Below, one piece after another: positions 16,171 to 24,129 of a stretch of 64,000 nt of DNA. Numbering within the stretch: the first letter of the stretch is position 1; each line of letters starts with the position of its first letter. Position numbers and translations under genes: made by a program. Below the pieces are notes generated by a model that ran no database searches, was not told the origin of the DNA, and saw only the letters and a program-made list of their open reading frames with translations. Source of the DNA: CAG-170 sp022779365 (GTDB taxonomy: Bacteria > Bacillota > Clostridia > Oscillospirales > Oscillospiraceae); the NCBI GenBank assembly GCA_022779365.1, contig JALFSI010000038.1, forward strand, positions 1 to 64,000, in the 5' to 3' direction.

Positions 16171-16171
16171 A

Positions 16172-16204
16172 AAAACCAGCCCCCGGCATAAGGCTATGCC
16201 GGGG
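16172..16204 (-). terminator. Terminator after mazF
   Basis: Perfect 10-bp stem (16181-16190 against 16195-16204) followed on the minus strand by GGCTGGTTTTT. It also overlaps the translation start region of the next gene. Confidence 0.7.
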
Positions 16205-16225
16205 ACGGATGTCTTATTCCCGCGC

Positions 16226-16582
16226 TCAGGGCGATTGCAGACCAAAGCTGACCGCAATGGCGGAATCCACCTGATTCATCAGGCTGTCGTCCACATGCCC
16301 CATATGCTCGCGCAGGCGGCGCTTGTCGATGGTGCGGATCTGTTCGAGCAGGACGATGGAGTCCTTGCTCAGTCCAACGTCGTGCCCCGCAAGCGTGATA
16401 TGCGTCGGCAGCCGCGCCTTGCCCGTCTGACTGGTGATCGCGGCGGCGATGACCGTCGGCGAGTGCTTGTTGCCGGTGTCGTTCTGGACGATCAGCACCG
16501 GGCGCGTGCCGCCCTGCTCGCTGCCCACGACGGGGCTGAGGTCCGCGTAAAAAATATCGCCACGTTTCACGTTCGTATCCAT
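16226..16582 (-). CDS. mazF: MazF/PemK-family endoribonuclease toxin
   Basis: mRNA interferase of 118 residues, orthologous in context and sequence to NdoA (EndoA) of Firmicutes. N-terminal KRGDIFYADLSPVVGSEQGG and RPVLIVQND carry the conserved R-G-D-I-x-x-A-D-L and R-P-V-L/V-I-x-Q-N motifs; HITLAGHDVGLSKDS and LLEQIRTIDKRRL follow. It lies downstream of alr, as ndoA does in Bacillus. I find no MazE/NdoAI antitoxin ORF in the 153 bp between alr and mazF. The start is set by GGAG about 10 nt upstream. Confidence 0.92.
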   Translation of the reverse strand: MDTNVKRGDIFYADLSPVVGSEQGGTRPVLIVQNDTGNKHSPTVIAAAITSQTGKARLPTHITLAGHDVGLSKDSIVLLEQIRTIDKRRLREHMGHVDDSLMNQVDSAIAVSFGLQSP

Positions 16583-16735
16583 TCGCTTCACACTCCGCGG
16601 AAAAATAGCGCCGTCATGCAAGACGGTACGATGGTATTCTCCCACGCGGCGGCTGAAAATATACAGCCGGCAAAGCTCTCAGACCATTCTATGCGAAACC
16701 TGCCGAAACGCGCATGACGTTCCGGCAGGGATAAC

Positions 16736-17914
16736 TCATACAATATACTGCAAAATCTCCGACTGTCTGCCGCCGGAGTAGTAAAGCCGCGCAATGCGCT
16801 TGGAGAGGGTGCACAGAATTTCATAGCTGATCGTGCCGCTTGCCTGCGCAAGGCGCTCCACGGGCACGCGAACGCCATCCTCGTCATAGCCGAAGAGCGT
16901 CAGCTCGTCGCCGACCTTCGCATCTGACACACTAGTTATGTCAACCATGCACATATCCATGCAGATGCGCCCGATGACCGGCACATCCTGCCCGCGCAGC
17001 CGGAAGCTGACCTTGCCGGACAGTCCGCGCGAGAGCCCGTCGGCATAGCCGATCGGCAGCACCGCCATGCGCAGGTCGCGCGGCGCGGTGAACGTCCTGC
17101 CGTAGCTGATGGGCGTTCCGGCAGCGACGTCGCGGATCTGCGCAATGGTCGTGCGCAGCGTCATCACCGGGCGCAAATCCAGCAGCCCCTCACAGTCAAC
17201 ATCCGGCGCGCAGCCGTAGAGCGCGATGCCGCCGCGCACCATATCGAGGCTGTACTCCGGGTGCAGGATGGTCACGGCGGAGTTTGCGCAGTGGCGCAGC
17301 GTGGGACGGATGCCGTAGCTGTCCAGCTCCGCCAGCGTGTCGCAGAAACGCGCGTATTGCAGCGCCGTATAGCGCTCGTCATCCTCCCGGCGGCTGTCCG
17401 CGACGCTGAAGTGCGTAAAAACGCCCTCTACGCGCAGGTGCGTGAGCTGCGAAAACGCCGCAAGCTGCGGCAGCTCGCTGTGATCGCCGTAGGCAAGGAA
17501 GCCGATGCGCCCCATGCCGGTGTCGAGCTTGAGGTGGACATTCAGAATATAATTCGTACCGCGCAGCCGCTCCTCGAGCGCGCGGGCGTAGTCGATCGAG
17601 TGGATCTCCTGCGTCAGGTCCATAAAGACCATCGTGTCGGCGTATTCGGGCGGCGTGTAGCCCAAAATCAGGATCGGCGTGCGGATACCGCCGCGGCGGA
17701 GCTGCACCGCCTCCTCTAAGTTAGACACTGCAAGATACTCGCAGCCGAGCTCCGAGAGCGTGCCGCTCACGGGTACAGCGCCGTGCCCGTAGGCGTCTGC
17801 CTTGATGACGCCCAGAAATTTGCATCCCTGCGGGGTGCGCGCGCGCAGGGCGCGATAGTTGTGTTCCAGATTGTCGAGCGAGATCTCCGCCCACGTCCGC
17901 TTGAGTGTTTTCAT
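16736..17914 (-). CDS. alr: Alanine racemase
   Basis: PLP enzyme of 392 residues converting L- to D-alanine for peptidoglycan. The PLP lysine lies in GVIKADAYGHGA (about residue 39) and the second catalytic base Tyr in PIGYADGLSR. Fold type III barrel and C-terminal domain are complete; ICMDMCMVDIT and ISYEILC are conserved blocks. The start uses GAGGAAGCT. It follows a lipoprotein gene (7-bp gap) and precedes mazF, the Bacillus-like alr-mazF order. Confidence 0.97.
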   Translation of the reverse strand: MKTLKRTWAEISLDNLEHNYRALRARTPQGCKFLGVIKADAYGHGAVPVSGTLSELGCEYLAVSNLEEAVQLRRGGIRTPILILGYTPPEYADTMVFMDLTQEIHSIDYARALEERLRGTNYILNVHLKLDTGMGRIGFLAYGDHSELPQLAAFSQLTHLRVEGVFTHFSVADSRREDDERYTALQYARFCDTLAELDSYGIRPTLRHCANSAVTILHPEYSLDMVRGGIALYGCAPDVDCEGLLDLRPVMTLRTTIAQIRDVAAGTPISYGRTFTAPRDLRMAVLPIGYADGLSRGLSGKVSFRLRGQDVPVIGRICMDMCMVDITSVSDAKVGDELTLFGYDEDGVRVPVERLAQASGTISYEILCTLSKRIARLYYSGGRQSEILQYIV

Positions 17915-17921
17915 AGCTTCC

Positions 17922-18512
17922 TCATTCCAAATTTGCCGGGTCGCCCGGCGTAAAATCCGTGATGGTCATGGCGGCGAGCATCTGCCCCTGATAGGAGACC
18001 TCCGCATAGTCCGGCATCAGCGCGCCGGACAGCCACACATCCACTGTCAGTTCCTTTTCATCATAGCCGTGCAGATACGTCACACGCACAGCATCGCCCT
18101 CCCGCCCGGCAGCCTCGATATAGTCGGCGCAGAGCGCCTGCACCAGAAGCTGCGGGAGCTGCATAGGCGCAAGATTGCCGTCCGCCATCAGCCCGAAGGC
18201 GACGGCGGTATCCTCAAATTCCACCCGCGCGCTGCCTGCCGCCAGCTCGGCGGCAATGCCGGCAAGGGTCTGCGGCGCACGGATGGTCATGCGCGCCGCA
18301 CCGTCCGCGCCGCACACACAGTCCAGCGAAAAGTCAAAGCGCACGTCGTCGTAGCTGACCGAAACGTCCGCCGCGTAGCGGCAGCCGCCCGCCTGCAGCA
18401 GCTCCGTGCGAAGCTGAAGCGCCTGCTGCATCGCCCCGCCGGACGCGCGGCAGCCTGTCAGCATCAAAATACAAACCGCGATCCAAAAAATCCATCCCCG
18501 CCTGCGGCGCAA
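17922..18512 (-). CDS. Putative lipoprotein, LolA-like size
   Basis: Protein of 196 residues with a short basic N terminus, one hydrophobic stretch (GWIFWIAVCILML) and lipobox LTGC, so it should be a membrane-anchored lipoprotein. The rest has alternating beta-strand character (RYAADVSVSYDDVRFDFSLD, VRVTYLHGYDEKELTVDVWL). The layout resembles the Firmicute lipoproteins with a LolA/LppX-like half-barrel found in front of alr, but I have no decisive motif. It appears to start at TTG, 13 bp after the nnrD stop. Confidence 0.7.
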   Translation of the reverse strand: MRRRRGWIFWIAVCILMLTGCRASGGAMQQALQLRTELLQAGGCRYAADVSVSYDDVRFDFSLDCVCGADGAARMTIRAPQTLAGIAAELAAGSARVEFEDTAVAFGLMADGNLAPMQLPQLLVQALCADYIEAAGREGDAVRVTYLHGYDEKELTVDVWLSGALMPDYAEVSYQGQMLAAMTITDFTPGDPANLE

Positions 18513-18524
18513 AAGATCACCCGC

Positions 18525-19394
18525 TCATCTTAAAAGTCGTGGGATCTCCAATAGCAGGTCCTCCGGGATCATGCCGTACTCGCCCAGCCGTTCGGCGCAC
18601 GCATCGCCCGCCGCGCCGTGGATCCACGCTGCGCCCGCCGCCGCCTCCAGCGGCATGACGCGCTGCCCCAGCAGCGAAACGAGGATACCAGCCAGCACGT
18701 CGCCGCTTCCGCCGCAGGCAAGCCCGGGGTTGCCCGTCGTGTTGCGGTAGACGGCAGCGCCGTCGGTGATGATGGTGCGGTTTCCTTTCAGCAGAACGAT
18801 GCACTTGCCGCGCCGTGCCATCTCCCGCGCCTCGCGCACGCGGTCCGCCGCCAGCGGATCGCCGCCCAGACGCAGAAATTCGCCGTCATGCGGCGTGAGG
18901 ATGAGCGGGCAGGAGCTTCCACGCAGAACATCTATATGCCCGTCCAGCGCGTTTAGACCATCCGCGTCCAGCACCATCGGCACACGGCAGCGCGTGAGCA
19001 GCGCCCGCACGAGCGCGGGCAGGTTGCCCCCGCGCCCAAGCCCCGGGCCGAGCAACACCGCATCCATTCTGTGAAGCCGCCGCTCGATCTCGTCCAGCGC
19101 CGCAAGTGAAAGCCTGCCCTCGCCGTCACACGGCAGCGGGAACACGATCTGGCTGCGGCACTGCGCCGCGCAGATGGGATACACCGCCTCCGGCACGCCG
19201 AGAAACACCAGTCCGCTGCCCGTGCGCGACGCCGCCTGCGCCGCGAGCACCGCCGCACCCGTGAGCCCGGTCGAGCCGCACAGCAGCAGCACGCTTCCAT
19301 AGTCGCCCTTGTGCGAATTGCGTGGGCGCACCGGCAGCAGCTCGCGCACGAATGCTGCGTTTGTCTGCTGCGCCAGCCAAAGCGGATGCTTCAT
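18525..19394 (-). CDS. nnrD: ADP-dependent NAD(P)H-hydrate dehydratase
   Basis: Ribokinase-like repair enzyme of 289 residues that dehydrates the S-epimer of NAD(P)H-hydrate. Hallmarks are HKGDYGSVLLLCGS, GPGLGR, LDADGLNAL, LTPHDGEF and GNPGLACGGSGDVLAG with the catalytic Asp in GSGD. The NnrE epimerase domain usually fused or adjacent is absent, so NnrE must be elsewhere. Two ATGs lie close together; the inner one (19394) has the better 9-nt spacing from GGAGG. It heads the nnrD-lipoprotein-alr-mazF operon. Confidence 0.92.
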   Translation of the reverse strand: MKHPLWLAQQTNAAFVRELLPVRPRNSHKGDYGSVLLLCGSTGLTGAAVLAAQAASRTGSGLVFLGVPEAVYPICAAQCRSQIVFPLPCDGEGRLSLAALDEIERRLHRMDAVLLGPGLGRGGNLPALVRALLTRCRVPMVLDADGLNALDGHIDVLRGSSCPLILTPHDGEFLRLGGDPLAADRVREAREMARRGKCIVLLKGNRTIITDGAAVYRNTTGNPGLACGGSGDVLAGILVSLLGQRVMPLEAAAGAAWIHGAAGDACAERLGEYGMIPEDLLLEIPRLLR

Positions 19395-19424
19395 GCTCAT
19401 GCCCTCCCCGTCCAGTTTGCCCAC

Positions 19425-19453
19425 ATTATACCGCGCAGCGGGAAAACAGTCAA
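19425..19453 (-). promoter_or_regulatory. Promoter of the nnrD-alr-mazF operon
   Basis: On the minus strand, -35 TTGACT (19448-19453), 17-bp spacer and perfect -10 TATAAT (19425-19430), about 30 bp before the nnrD start. Confidence 0.88.
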
Positions 19454-19461
19454 TTTTATTC

Positions 19462-19490
19462 TTGTAAAACGGATTTGTGTGTGTTAGAAT
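19462..19490 (+). promoter_or_regulatory. Promoter of the pheST T-box transcript
   Basis: -35 TTGTAA (19462-19467), 17-bp spacer, -10 TAGAAT (19485-19490). It is back to back with the nnrD promoter; the two -35 boxes are only 8 bp apart. Confidence 0.8.
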
Positions 19491-19496
19491 GACGGC

Positions 19497-19745
19497 GATA
19501 TGATAAATGCGATGACCGGGTCGTCCAAACGCCGAAGCGCAGCCAAAGAGAGAGCGGGATGCTGAGATCCGCTTGCTGCGGGCTGAGGGCCTTCCCCCGT
19601 GAGCAGCCGCCTGAAATGATGATGCGAGTAGGGCGCGCCGGAGGTCTCCGTTACAGACGCGAGCGCGCCGTAAGGCGAAATGCGGGTGGTACCGCGGAAG
19701 CATGGTCTTTCGTCCCCTTTTATGGACGAAGGGCTACTTTTTTTG
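19497..19745 (+). promoter_or_regulatory. T-box leader of pheST
   Basis: Contains the antiterminator core GGGTGGTACCGCGG (19684-19697). A terminator stem CTTTCGTCC/GGACGAAGG is followed by a T7 run (about 19706-19744), and a stem I region contains the AGAGAG motif near 19545. A UUC triplet at 19592-19594 is a candidate Phe specifier, not confirmed by folding. It should couple pheST expression to uncharged tRNA-Phe. Confidence 0.93.
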
Positions 19746-19778
19746 CAGAAAAACATTTCAAAAGGAGAATGCAGTCAT

Positions 19779-20807
19779 ATGAAACAGCAGCTTGAAAAGA
19801 TCCGTCAGGAAGCGCTCGATGCGCTCGGCGCGGTCAAGAGCGCCGATGAACTGGACGCGCTGCGCGTCCGCTTCCTTGGCAAAAAGGGTGAGCTGACGGG
19901 CGTGCTCAAGATGATGGGCAAGCTCTCTGCCGAGGAGCGCCCGGTGATGGGTCAGGTCGCGAACAACGTGCGCGCCGCCATTGAGGAGCAGCTTGAAAAA
20001 ACGCGTGCCAGTCTCAAGGAAAAGGCGCTGGAGACAAAGCTTCGCGCCGAGGCGGTGGATGTGACCATCCCCGGCGACCCGGTGCGGCTGGGTCACCGCC
20101 ATCCGATGAATATCGCGCTGGACGAGGCGAAGGAGCTGTTCATCTCCATGGGCTTTGAAATTCTCGACGGTCCTGAGGTCGAGCTCGCCGACTACAACTT
20201 CACGCGCCTCAACATCGCGGAAAATCACCCGTCGCGTGACCGCAGCGATACGTTCTACATCACCGACGATGAAGAGGTCCTGCTTCGCACGCAGACCAGC
20301 CCCATGCAGATCCGCGCGATGGAGCGCATCAAAAATCCGCCCATCCGCATCCTCGCGCCCGGCCGTGTGTACCGCAAGGATGAGGTGGACGCCACGCATT
20401 CGCCGATGTTCCACCAAATCGAGGGTCTGGTCATCGACAAGGGCGTGACGATGGCAGACCTCAAGGGGACGCTCGAGACGCTCATCAAGGCGATGTACGG
20501 CGAGGATTCCGTCATCCGCTTCCGCCCGCACCACTTCCCGTTTACCGAGCCGAGCTGCGAGGTGGACGTGCAGTGCTTCAAGTGCCGCGGCGCGGGCTGC
20601 CCCACCTGCAAGGGCGAGGGCTGGATCGAGCTGCTGGGCGCCGGCATGGTGCATCCCAAGGTGCTCGCCGGCTGCGGCATCGACCCGGAGATCTACTCGG
20701 GCTTTGCCTTCGGCATCGGTCTGGAGCGTATGGCAATGCGCCGCTTCCAGATCGGCGACCTGCGTATGATCTTTGAAAATGACGTCCGTTTCCTGGAACA
20801 GTTCTGA
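19779..20807 (+). CDS. pheS: Phenylalanine--tRNA ligase alpha subunit
   Basis: Catalytic subunit of 342 residues of the alpha2-beta2 enzyme. An N-terminal coiled coil (about residues 1-85) is followed by the class II core: RHPMNIALDEAKELF, TSPMQIRAME (motif 2 region), RVYRKDEVDATHSPMFHQIEG and motif 3 GFAFGIGLERMAMRRF. A CFKCRGAGCPTCKGEGWIE zinc-ribbon-like insert is seen, as in many Firmicute PheS. The start at 19779 has AAAGGAG; upstream in-frame codons lie in the T-box terminator. Confidence 0.98.
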   Translation: MKQQLEKIRQEALDALGAVKSADELDALRVRFLGKKGELTGVLKMMGKLSAEERPVMGQVANNVRAAIEEQLEKTRASLKEKALETKLRAEAVDVTIPGDPVRLGHRHPMNIALDEAKELFISMGFEILDGPEVELADYNFTRLNIAENHPSRDRSDTFYITDDEEVLLRTQTSPMQIRAMERIKNPPIRILAPGRVYRKDEVDATHSPMFHQIEGLVIDKGVTMADLKGTLETLIKAMYGEDSVIRFRPHHFPFTEPSCEVDVQCFKCRGAGCPTCKGEGWIELLGAGMVHPKVLAGCGIDPEIYSGFAFGIGLERMAMRRFQIGDLRMIFENDVRFLEQF

Positions 20808-20822
20808 TAGGAGGGTGCTGGC

Positions 20823-23207
20823 ATGAATATTTCGAGAAAATGGCTGAAGGAATTTGTGGATATTCAGGCGACCGACCGCGAATACGATGAAATTATGACC
20901 ATCGCCGGTCAAAAGGTCGAGACCGTCACCCGGATGGACACGGATATTCGGAACGTGGTCGTGGGAAAGGTGCTCACGATGCAGCGGCATGAAAACTCCG
21001 ACCATATGTGGGTCTGCATGGTGGACGTCGGAGGCGGCGCGCCCGTGCAGATCGTGACCGGCGCGCAGAATGTGCACGAGGGCGACCTTGTTCCCGCGGC
21101 GCTGGATGATTCGCTGCTCCCCGGCGGCGTGCATATCAAAGCCGGCAAGCTGCGCGGCGTGGACTCCAATGGGATGCTCTGCTCGTTTGCGGAGCTTGGT
21201 CTTACGCAGAACGACGTGCCTGAGGCGTATGCCGACGGCATCTGGATCTTAAACGATGAGGACTGCACCATCGGTCAGGACATCAACGAGGTCATCGGCA
21301 ACGACGACTCCATCGTGGAATTTGAGATCACGAACAACCGGCCTGACTGTTACTCGCTGCTGGGTCTTGCGCGTGAGACGGCGGCAGCGTTCAACGTACC
21401 CATGCGCCACCATGAGCCGGTCGTGAAGGGCGGCGGCGAGGGCAGCCTGACGGAGCTTCTGGACGTGGACGTGCAGGCGGACGATCTGTGCCTGCGGTAT
21501 TCTGCCCGCATGGTGCGGAACGTCAAGATCGCGCCCAGCCCCAAGTGGATGCGCCAGCGCCTGCGCTCGGCGGGCATCCGCCCCATCAACAACATCGTGG
21601 ACATCACGAACTATGTGATGGTCGAATACGGTCAGCCGATGCACGCCTTTGACTACCGCTATGTAAACGGCGGCAGGATCGTCGTGCGCCGCGCGGGCGA
21701 GGACAAAACGCTCACCACGCTCGACGGCGCTGTGCGCAGCTTACAGCCGGATATGCTCGTCATCGCGGACGAGGAAAAGCCCGTGGGTCTGGCGGGCATC
21801 ATGGGCGGCGAAAACAGCGAGATCGTGGCGGACACGGTGGATGTCGTGTTCGAGTCCGCCAACTTCCTCGGCGCGTCCATCCGCAAGACGGCGCTGGCGC
21901 TCGGTATGCGCACCGACGCGTCCGCGAAATTTGAGAAGGACATCGACCCGATGCTCACCGTCCCCGCCGTGGACCGCGCGTGCGAGCTCGTGGAGCTGCT
22001 CGGCGCGGGCGAGGTGCTGGACGGCGTGATCGACGTCATCAACTATGTCTCGCAGCCTGTCACGCTCCCGCTGGAGGAGGACAAGATCAACACCCTGCTC
22101 GGCACGGATATTTCCCGCGCGGACATGATCGACTATCTGCGCCGCGAGGAGATCGAGGTCAAGGACGGTCTCATTCAGATCCCCTCGTGGCGTCCCGACC
22201 TGCGCTGCATGGCGGACATTGCCGAGGAGGTCGCGCGCTACTACGGCTACAACAACATCCCCACCACGCTTATGCGCGGCGCAACGACGCGCGGCGGCTA
22301 CAGCGAGGAAGCGCAGCTCGAAAACGCGGCGTGCGCCATGGCGCGCAGCCTCGGCTTTGACGAGATCATCACCTACTCGTTCGTCTCCCCCGCCAGCTTT
22401 GACGCCATCGGCATCCCGGCGGATTCTCCGCTTCGCAATGCCATCTCCATCCTCAACCCTCTCGGCGAGGATACGTCCATCATGCGCACCGTGATCCTGC
22501 CGAGTATGCTCGACATTCTCGCACGCAACTTTGCGCACAAGAACCGCGACGTCAAGCTCTACGAGCTGGGCAGAATTTACCTGCCGCAGGCGGGCGAAAA
22601 GCTGCCCTTCGAAAATAAGCGCCTCATTTTCGGCGCATACGGCGCTGGCGAGACGTTCTTCAAGCTCAAGGGCGAGGTCGATGCGCTGCTGCACAAGCTC
22701 AACATCCAGCCCGCGAGCTACGAGGCGCTGACCGACAACGCAGCCTATCACCCCGGCCGCTGCGCGCGCATTCTCATCGGCGGCAAGGACGCCGGCGTGA
22801 TCGGTCAGATCCATCCGCTCGTCGCCGAGCGCTACGGCATCGGCGCGGAGGTCTACTGCGCGGAGCTGGACTTTGATCTGCTGTTTGCCTCGCAGGCGGA
22901 GGAGCATGTGTTCCATCCGCTGCCCCGCTTCCCTGCCGTCACGCGCGACCTGGCGCTGGTGTGCGACGAAGGCATCACCATCGGGCAGCTCGAGGCGTGC
23001 ATCCGCAAGGCGGGCGGCGCGCTGCTGCGTAAAATCGACCTCTTTGATATTTATCGCGGCACGGGCATTGCCGAGGGCAAAAAGAGTGTTGCATTCAGTC
23101 TGGAGCTGCGCGCGGATGACCGCACGCTGACCGACGACGATTCCACCGGCACGGTCCAGCGCATCCTTGACGCGCTTCAGAAGGAGCTCGGCGCGGTCCT
23201 GCGCTGA
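20823..23207 (+). CDS. pheT: Phenylalanine--tRNA ligase beta subunit
   Basis: Subunit of 794 residues, full length. An EMAP-like tRNA-binding domain lies at about 40-150 (VVGKVLTMQRHENSDHMWVC, IVTGAQNV). It is followed by the B3/B4 editing domain (EFEITNNRPDCYSLLGLARE), B5 domain (WRPDLRCMADIAEEVARYYGY), catalytic-like core and C-terminal ferredoxin-fold anticodon-binding domain (PLPRFPAVTRDLALV to the end). It begins 15 bp after pheS with AGGAGG and is co-transcribed. Confidence 0.98.
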   Translation: MNISRKWLKEFVDIQATDREYDEIMTIAGQKVETVTRMDTDIRNVVVGKVLTMQRHENSDHMWVCMVDVGGGAPVQIVTGAQNVHEGDLVPAALDDSLLPGGVHIKAGKLRGVDSNGMLCSFAELGLTQNDVPEAYADGIWILNDEDCTIGQDINEVIGNDDSIVEFEITNNRPDCYSLLGLARETAAAFNVPMRHHEPVVKGGGEGSLTELLDVDVQADDLCLRYSARMVRNVKIAPSPKWMRQRLRSAGIRPINNIVDITNYVMVEYGQPMHAFDYRYVNGGRIVVRRAGEDKTLTTLDGAVRSLQPDMLVIADEEKPVGLAGIMGGENSEIVADTVDVVFESANFLGASIRKTALALGMRTDASAKFEKDIDPMLTVPAVDRACELVELLGAGEVLDGVIDVINYVSQPVTLPLEEDKINTLLGTDISRADMIDYLRREEIEVKDGLIQIPSWRPDLRCMADIAEEVARYYGYNNIPTTLMRGATTRGGYSEEAQLENAACAMARSLGFDEIITYSFVSPASFDAIGIPADSPLRNAISILNPLGEDTSIMRTVILPSMLDILARNFAHKNRDVKLYELGRIYLPQAGEKLPFENKRLIFGAYGAGETFFKLKGEVDALLHKLNIQPASYEALTDNAAYHPGRCARILIGGKDAGVIGQIHPLVAERYGIGAEVYCAELDFDLLFASQAEEHVFHPLPRFPAVTRDLALVCDEGITIGQLEACIRKAGGALLRKIDLFDIYRGTGIAEGKKSVAFSLELRADDRTLTDDDSTGTVQRILDALQKELGAVLR

Positions 23208-23281
23208 GGCGAGGTATAGCGTTTCCTCCCGTCTGTCATACTATATCTTGTTTTTGTAACACAAATGAAATGTTCAGGTCA

Positions 23282-23310
23282 TTTACAAGCGGCAAAATAT
23301 ATATTATGAT
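23282..23310 (+). promoter_or_regulatory. Promoter of ireB
   Basis: -35 TTTACA (23282-23287), 17-bp spacer, -10 TATGAT (23305-23310), 34 bp before the ireB start codon. Confidence 0.75.
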
Positions 23311-23343
23311 AGGGGCAACAAATGGACGAGGGAGGTAACCGTC

Positions 23344-23589
23344 ATGGATAAGAATACGATCAAATTTGTTGTGCCGGATGATCCGGCGGGTGAGATGAAA
23401 GCGATCCTGAACTCCGTATACAGCTCGCTCAGCGAAAAGGGATACAACCCGATCAACCAGATCGTCGGTTACCTGCTTTCGGAAGACCCGACCTACATCA
23501 CCAACTACAACAACGCCCGCAGCCTCATCTGCAAGATCGACCGCGACGAGCTGCTGCAGGAGCTGGTAAAGCACTATCTGTTCGACTAA
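23344..23589 (+). CDS. ireB: IreB family regulatory phosphoprotein (UPF0297)
   Basis: Small cytosolic protein of 81 residues matching the UPF0297/IreB family end to end: DNTIKF-like N terminus, then L-N-S-V-Y-x-x-L-x-E-K-G-Y-N-P-I-N-Q-I-V-G-Y, SEDPTYIT and NNARSLI-x-K-I-D-R-D-E. In Enterococcus, IreB is phosphorylated by the PASTA kinase IreK on N-terminal Thr residues and affects cephalosporin resistance; Thr5 is present here. It usually sits near alaS and ruvX, whereas here it stands alone between pheT and a small unknown gene. GGGAGGT gives the start. Confidence 0.96.
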   Translation: MDKNTIKFVVPDDPAGEMKAILNSVYSSLSEKGYNPINQIVGYLLSEDPTYITNYNNARSLICKIDRDELLQELVKHYLFD

Positions 23590-23602
23590 AGGCACGATCC
23601 GA

Positions 23603-23632
23603 CAGGCGGCTCAGAATCAGCCGCCTGTTTCG
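23603..23632 (+). terminator. Terminator after ireB
   Basis: Perfect 9-bp GC-rich stem (23603-23611 against 23619-23627) followed by TTTCGGTGTTT. Confidence 0.65.
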
Positions 23633-23659
23633 GTGTTTCAAAAATCGAAGGAGGATACT

Positions 23660-23950
23660 ATGGCAGAGGAAAAAAGCGTTCTGACCTATAAGGGTCGCCC
23701 GCTGATGCGCAAGGATAACATGATCTACTACGGCTCGATGGCGGATTCGCACATCGTCATGCTGCAAATTCTTGAAAGCGAGAAGCGTCAGGACGTGGAC
23801 GTGGCGACGAAGGTCTCCGTGGAGCTTCAGCTCACCGACCCCAACGTCCGCGCGAAGGATCGCATTCTGAAGAAGAGCGTCAAAGACGGATTCTACACCG
23901 CGCTGGACGTCGGCTGCGTGTGGTTACAGCGCGCGCTGGCTGCAAAATAA
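23660..23950 (+). CDS. Hypothetical protein, 96 residues
   Basis: Small soluble protein with no signal or membrane segment. Features are a hydrophobic core (MIYYGSMADSHIVMLQIL), a charged middle with SVELQLTDPNVRAKDRILKKS and a C-terminal helix ending ALAAK. I do not recognise the family. The start at 23660 is well supported by AAGGAGG with 7-nt spacing. It is separated from ireB by a terminator and followed by two terminator-like hairpins, so it may be read through from ireB at low level. Confidence 0.75.
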   Translation: MAEEKSVLTYKGRPLMRKDNMIYYGSMADSHIVMLQILESEKRQDVDVATKVSVELQLTDPNVRAKDRILKKSVKDGFYTALDVGCVWLQRALAAK

Positions 23951-23977
23951 TTTTTCCGCAGGACGTATAAGAAAATC

Positions 23978-24014
23978 AGAAGCCGCACAGAATACCTGTG
24001 CGACTTCTTTTTCA
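23978..24014 (+). terminator. Terminator after the 96-residue gene
   Basis: Interrupted 12-bp stem (AGAAG and CGCACAG arms pairing with CTGTGCG and CTTCT) ending in CTTTTTC. Confidence 0.8.
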
Positions 24015-24033
24015 TTTTCCATTCCTTTTCTCT

Positions 24034-24089
24034 GAGCACGTGTAAGCGTGCTCCTTGCCGCGGGCGGTCACGTCCGCGGTTATTTTTTT
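24034..24089 (+). terminator. Double hairpin with T tract before spoVAD
   Basis: A 7-bp stem (24034-24040/24047-24053) is followed by a CCGCGG/CCGCGG stem (24058-24063/24074-24079) and TTATTTTTTT. It is either a second terminator for the preceding gene or a leader element; the spoVAD start codon lies 40 bp further on. A CATACTG just downstream could be a sporulation-type -10, but I cannot support a -35. Confidence 0.55.
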
Positions 24090-24129
24090 GCATTTTGACA
24101 CATACTGTCTGTGAAAGGATGTGCAGACC

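Noticed and set aside
16583..16645. 21-residue N-terminal extension of MazF
   Set aside because: MazF proteins start directly before the K-R-G-D-I motif, and an SD precedes the inner ATG.
24095..24112. Sigma-G promoter before spoVAD
   Set aside because: CATACTG could be a -10, but no acceptable -35 is found at 17-18 bp, so I do not annotate it.
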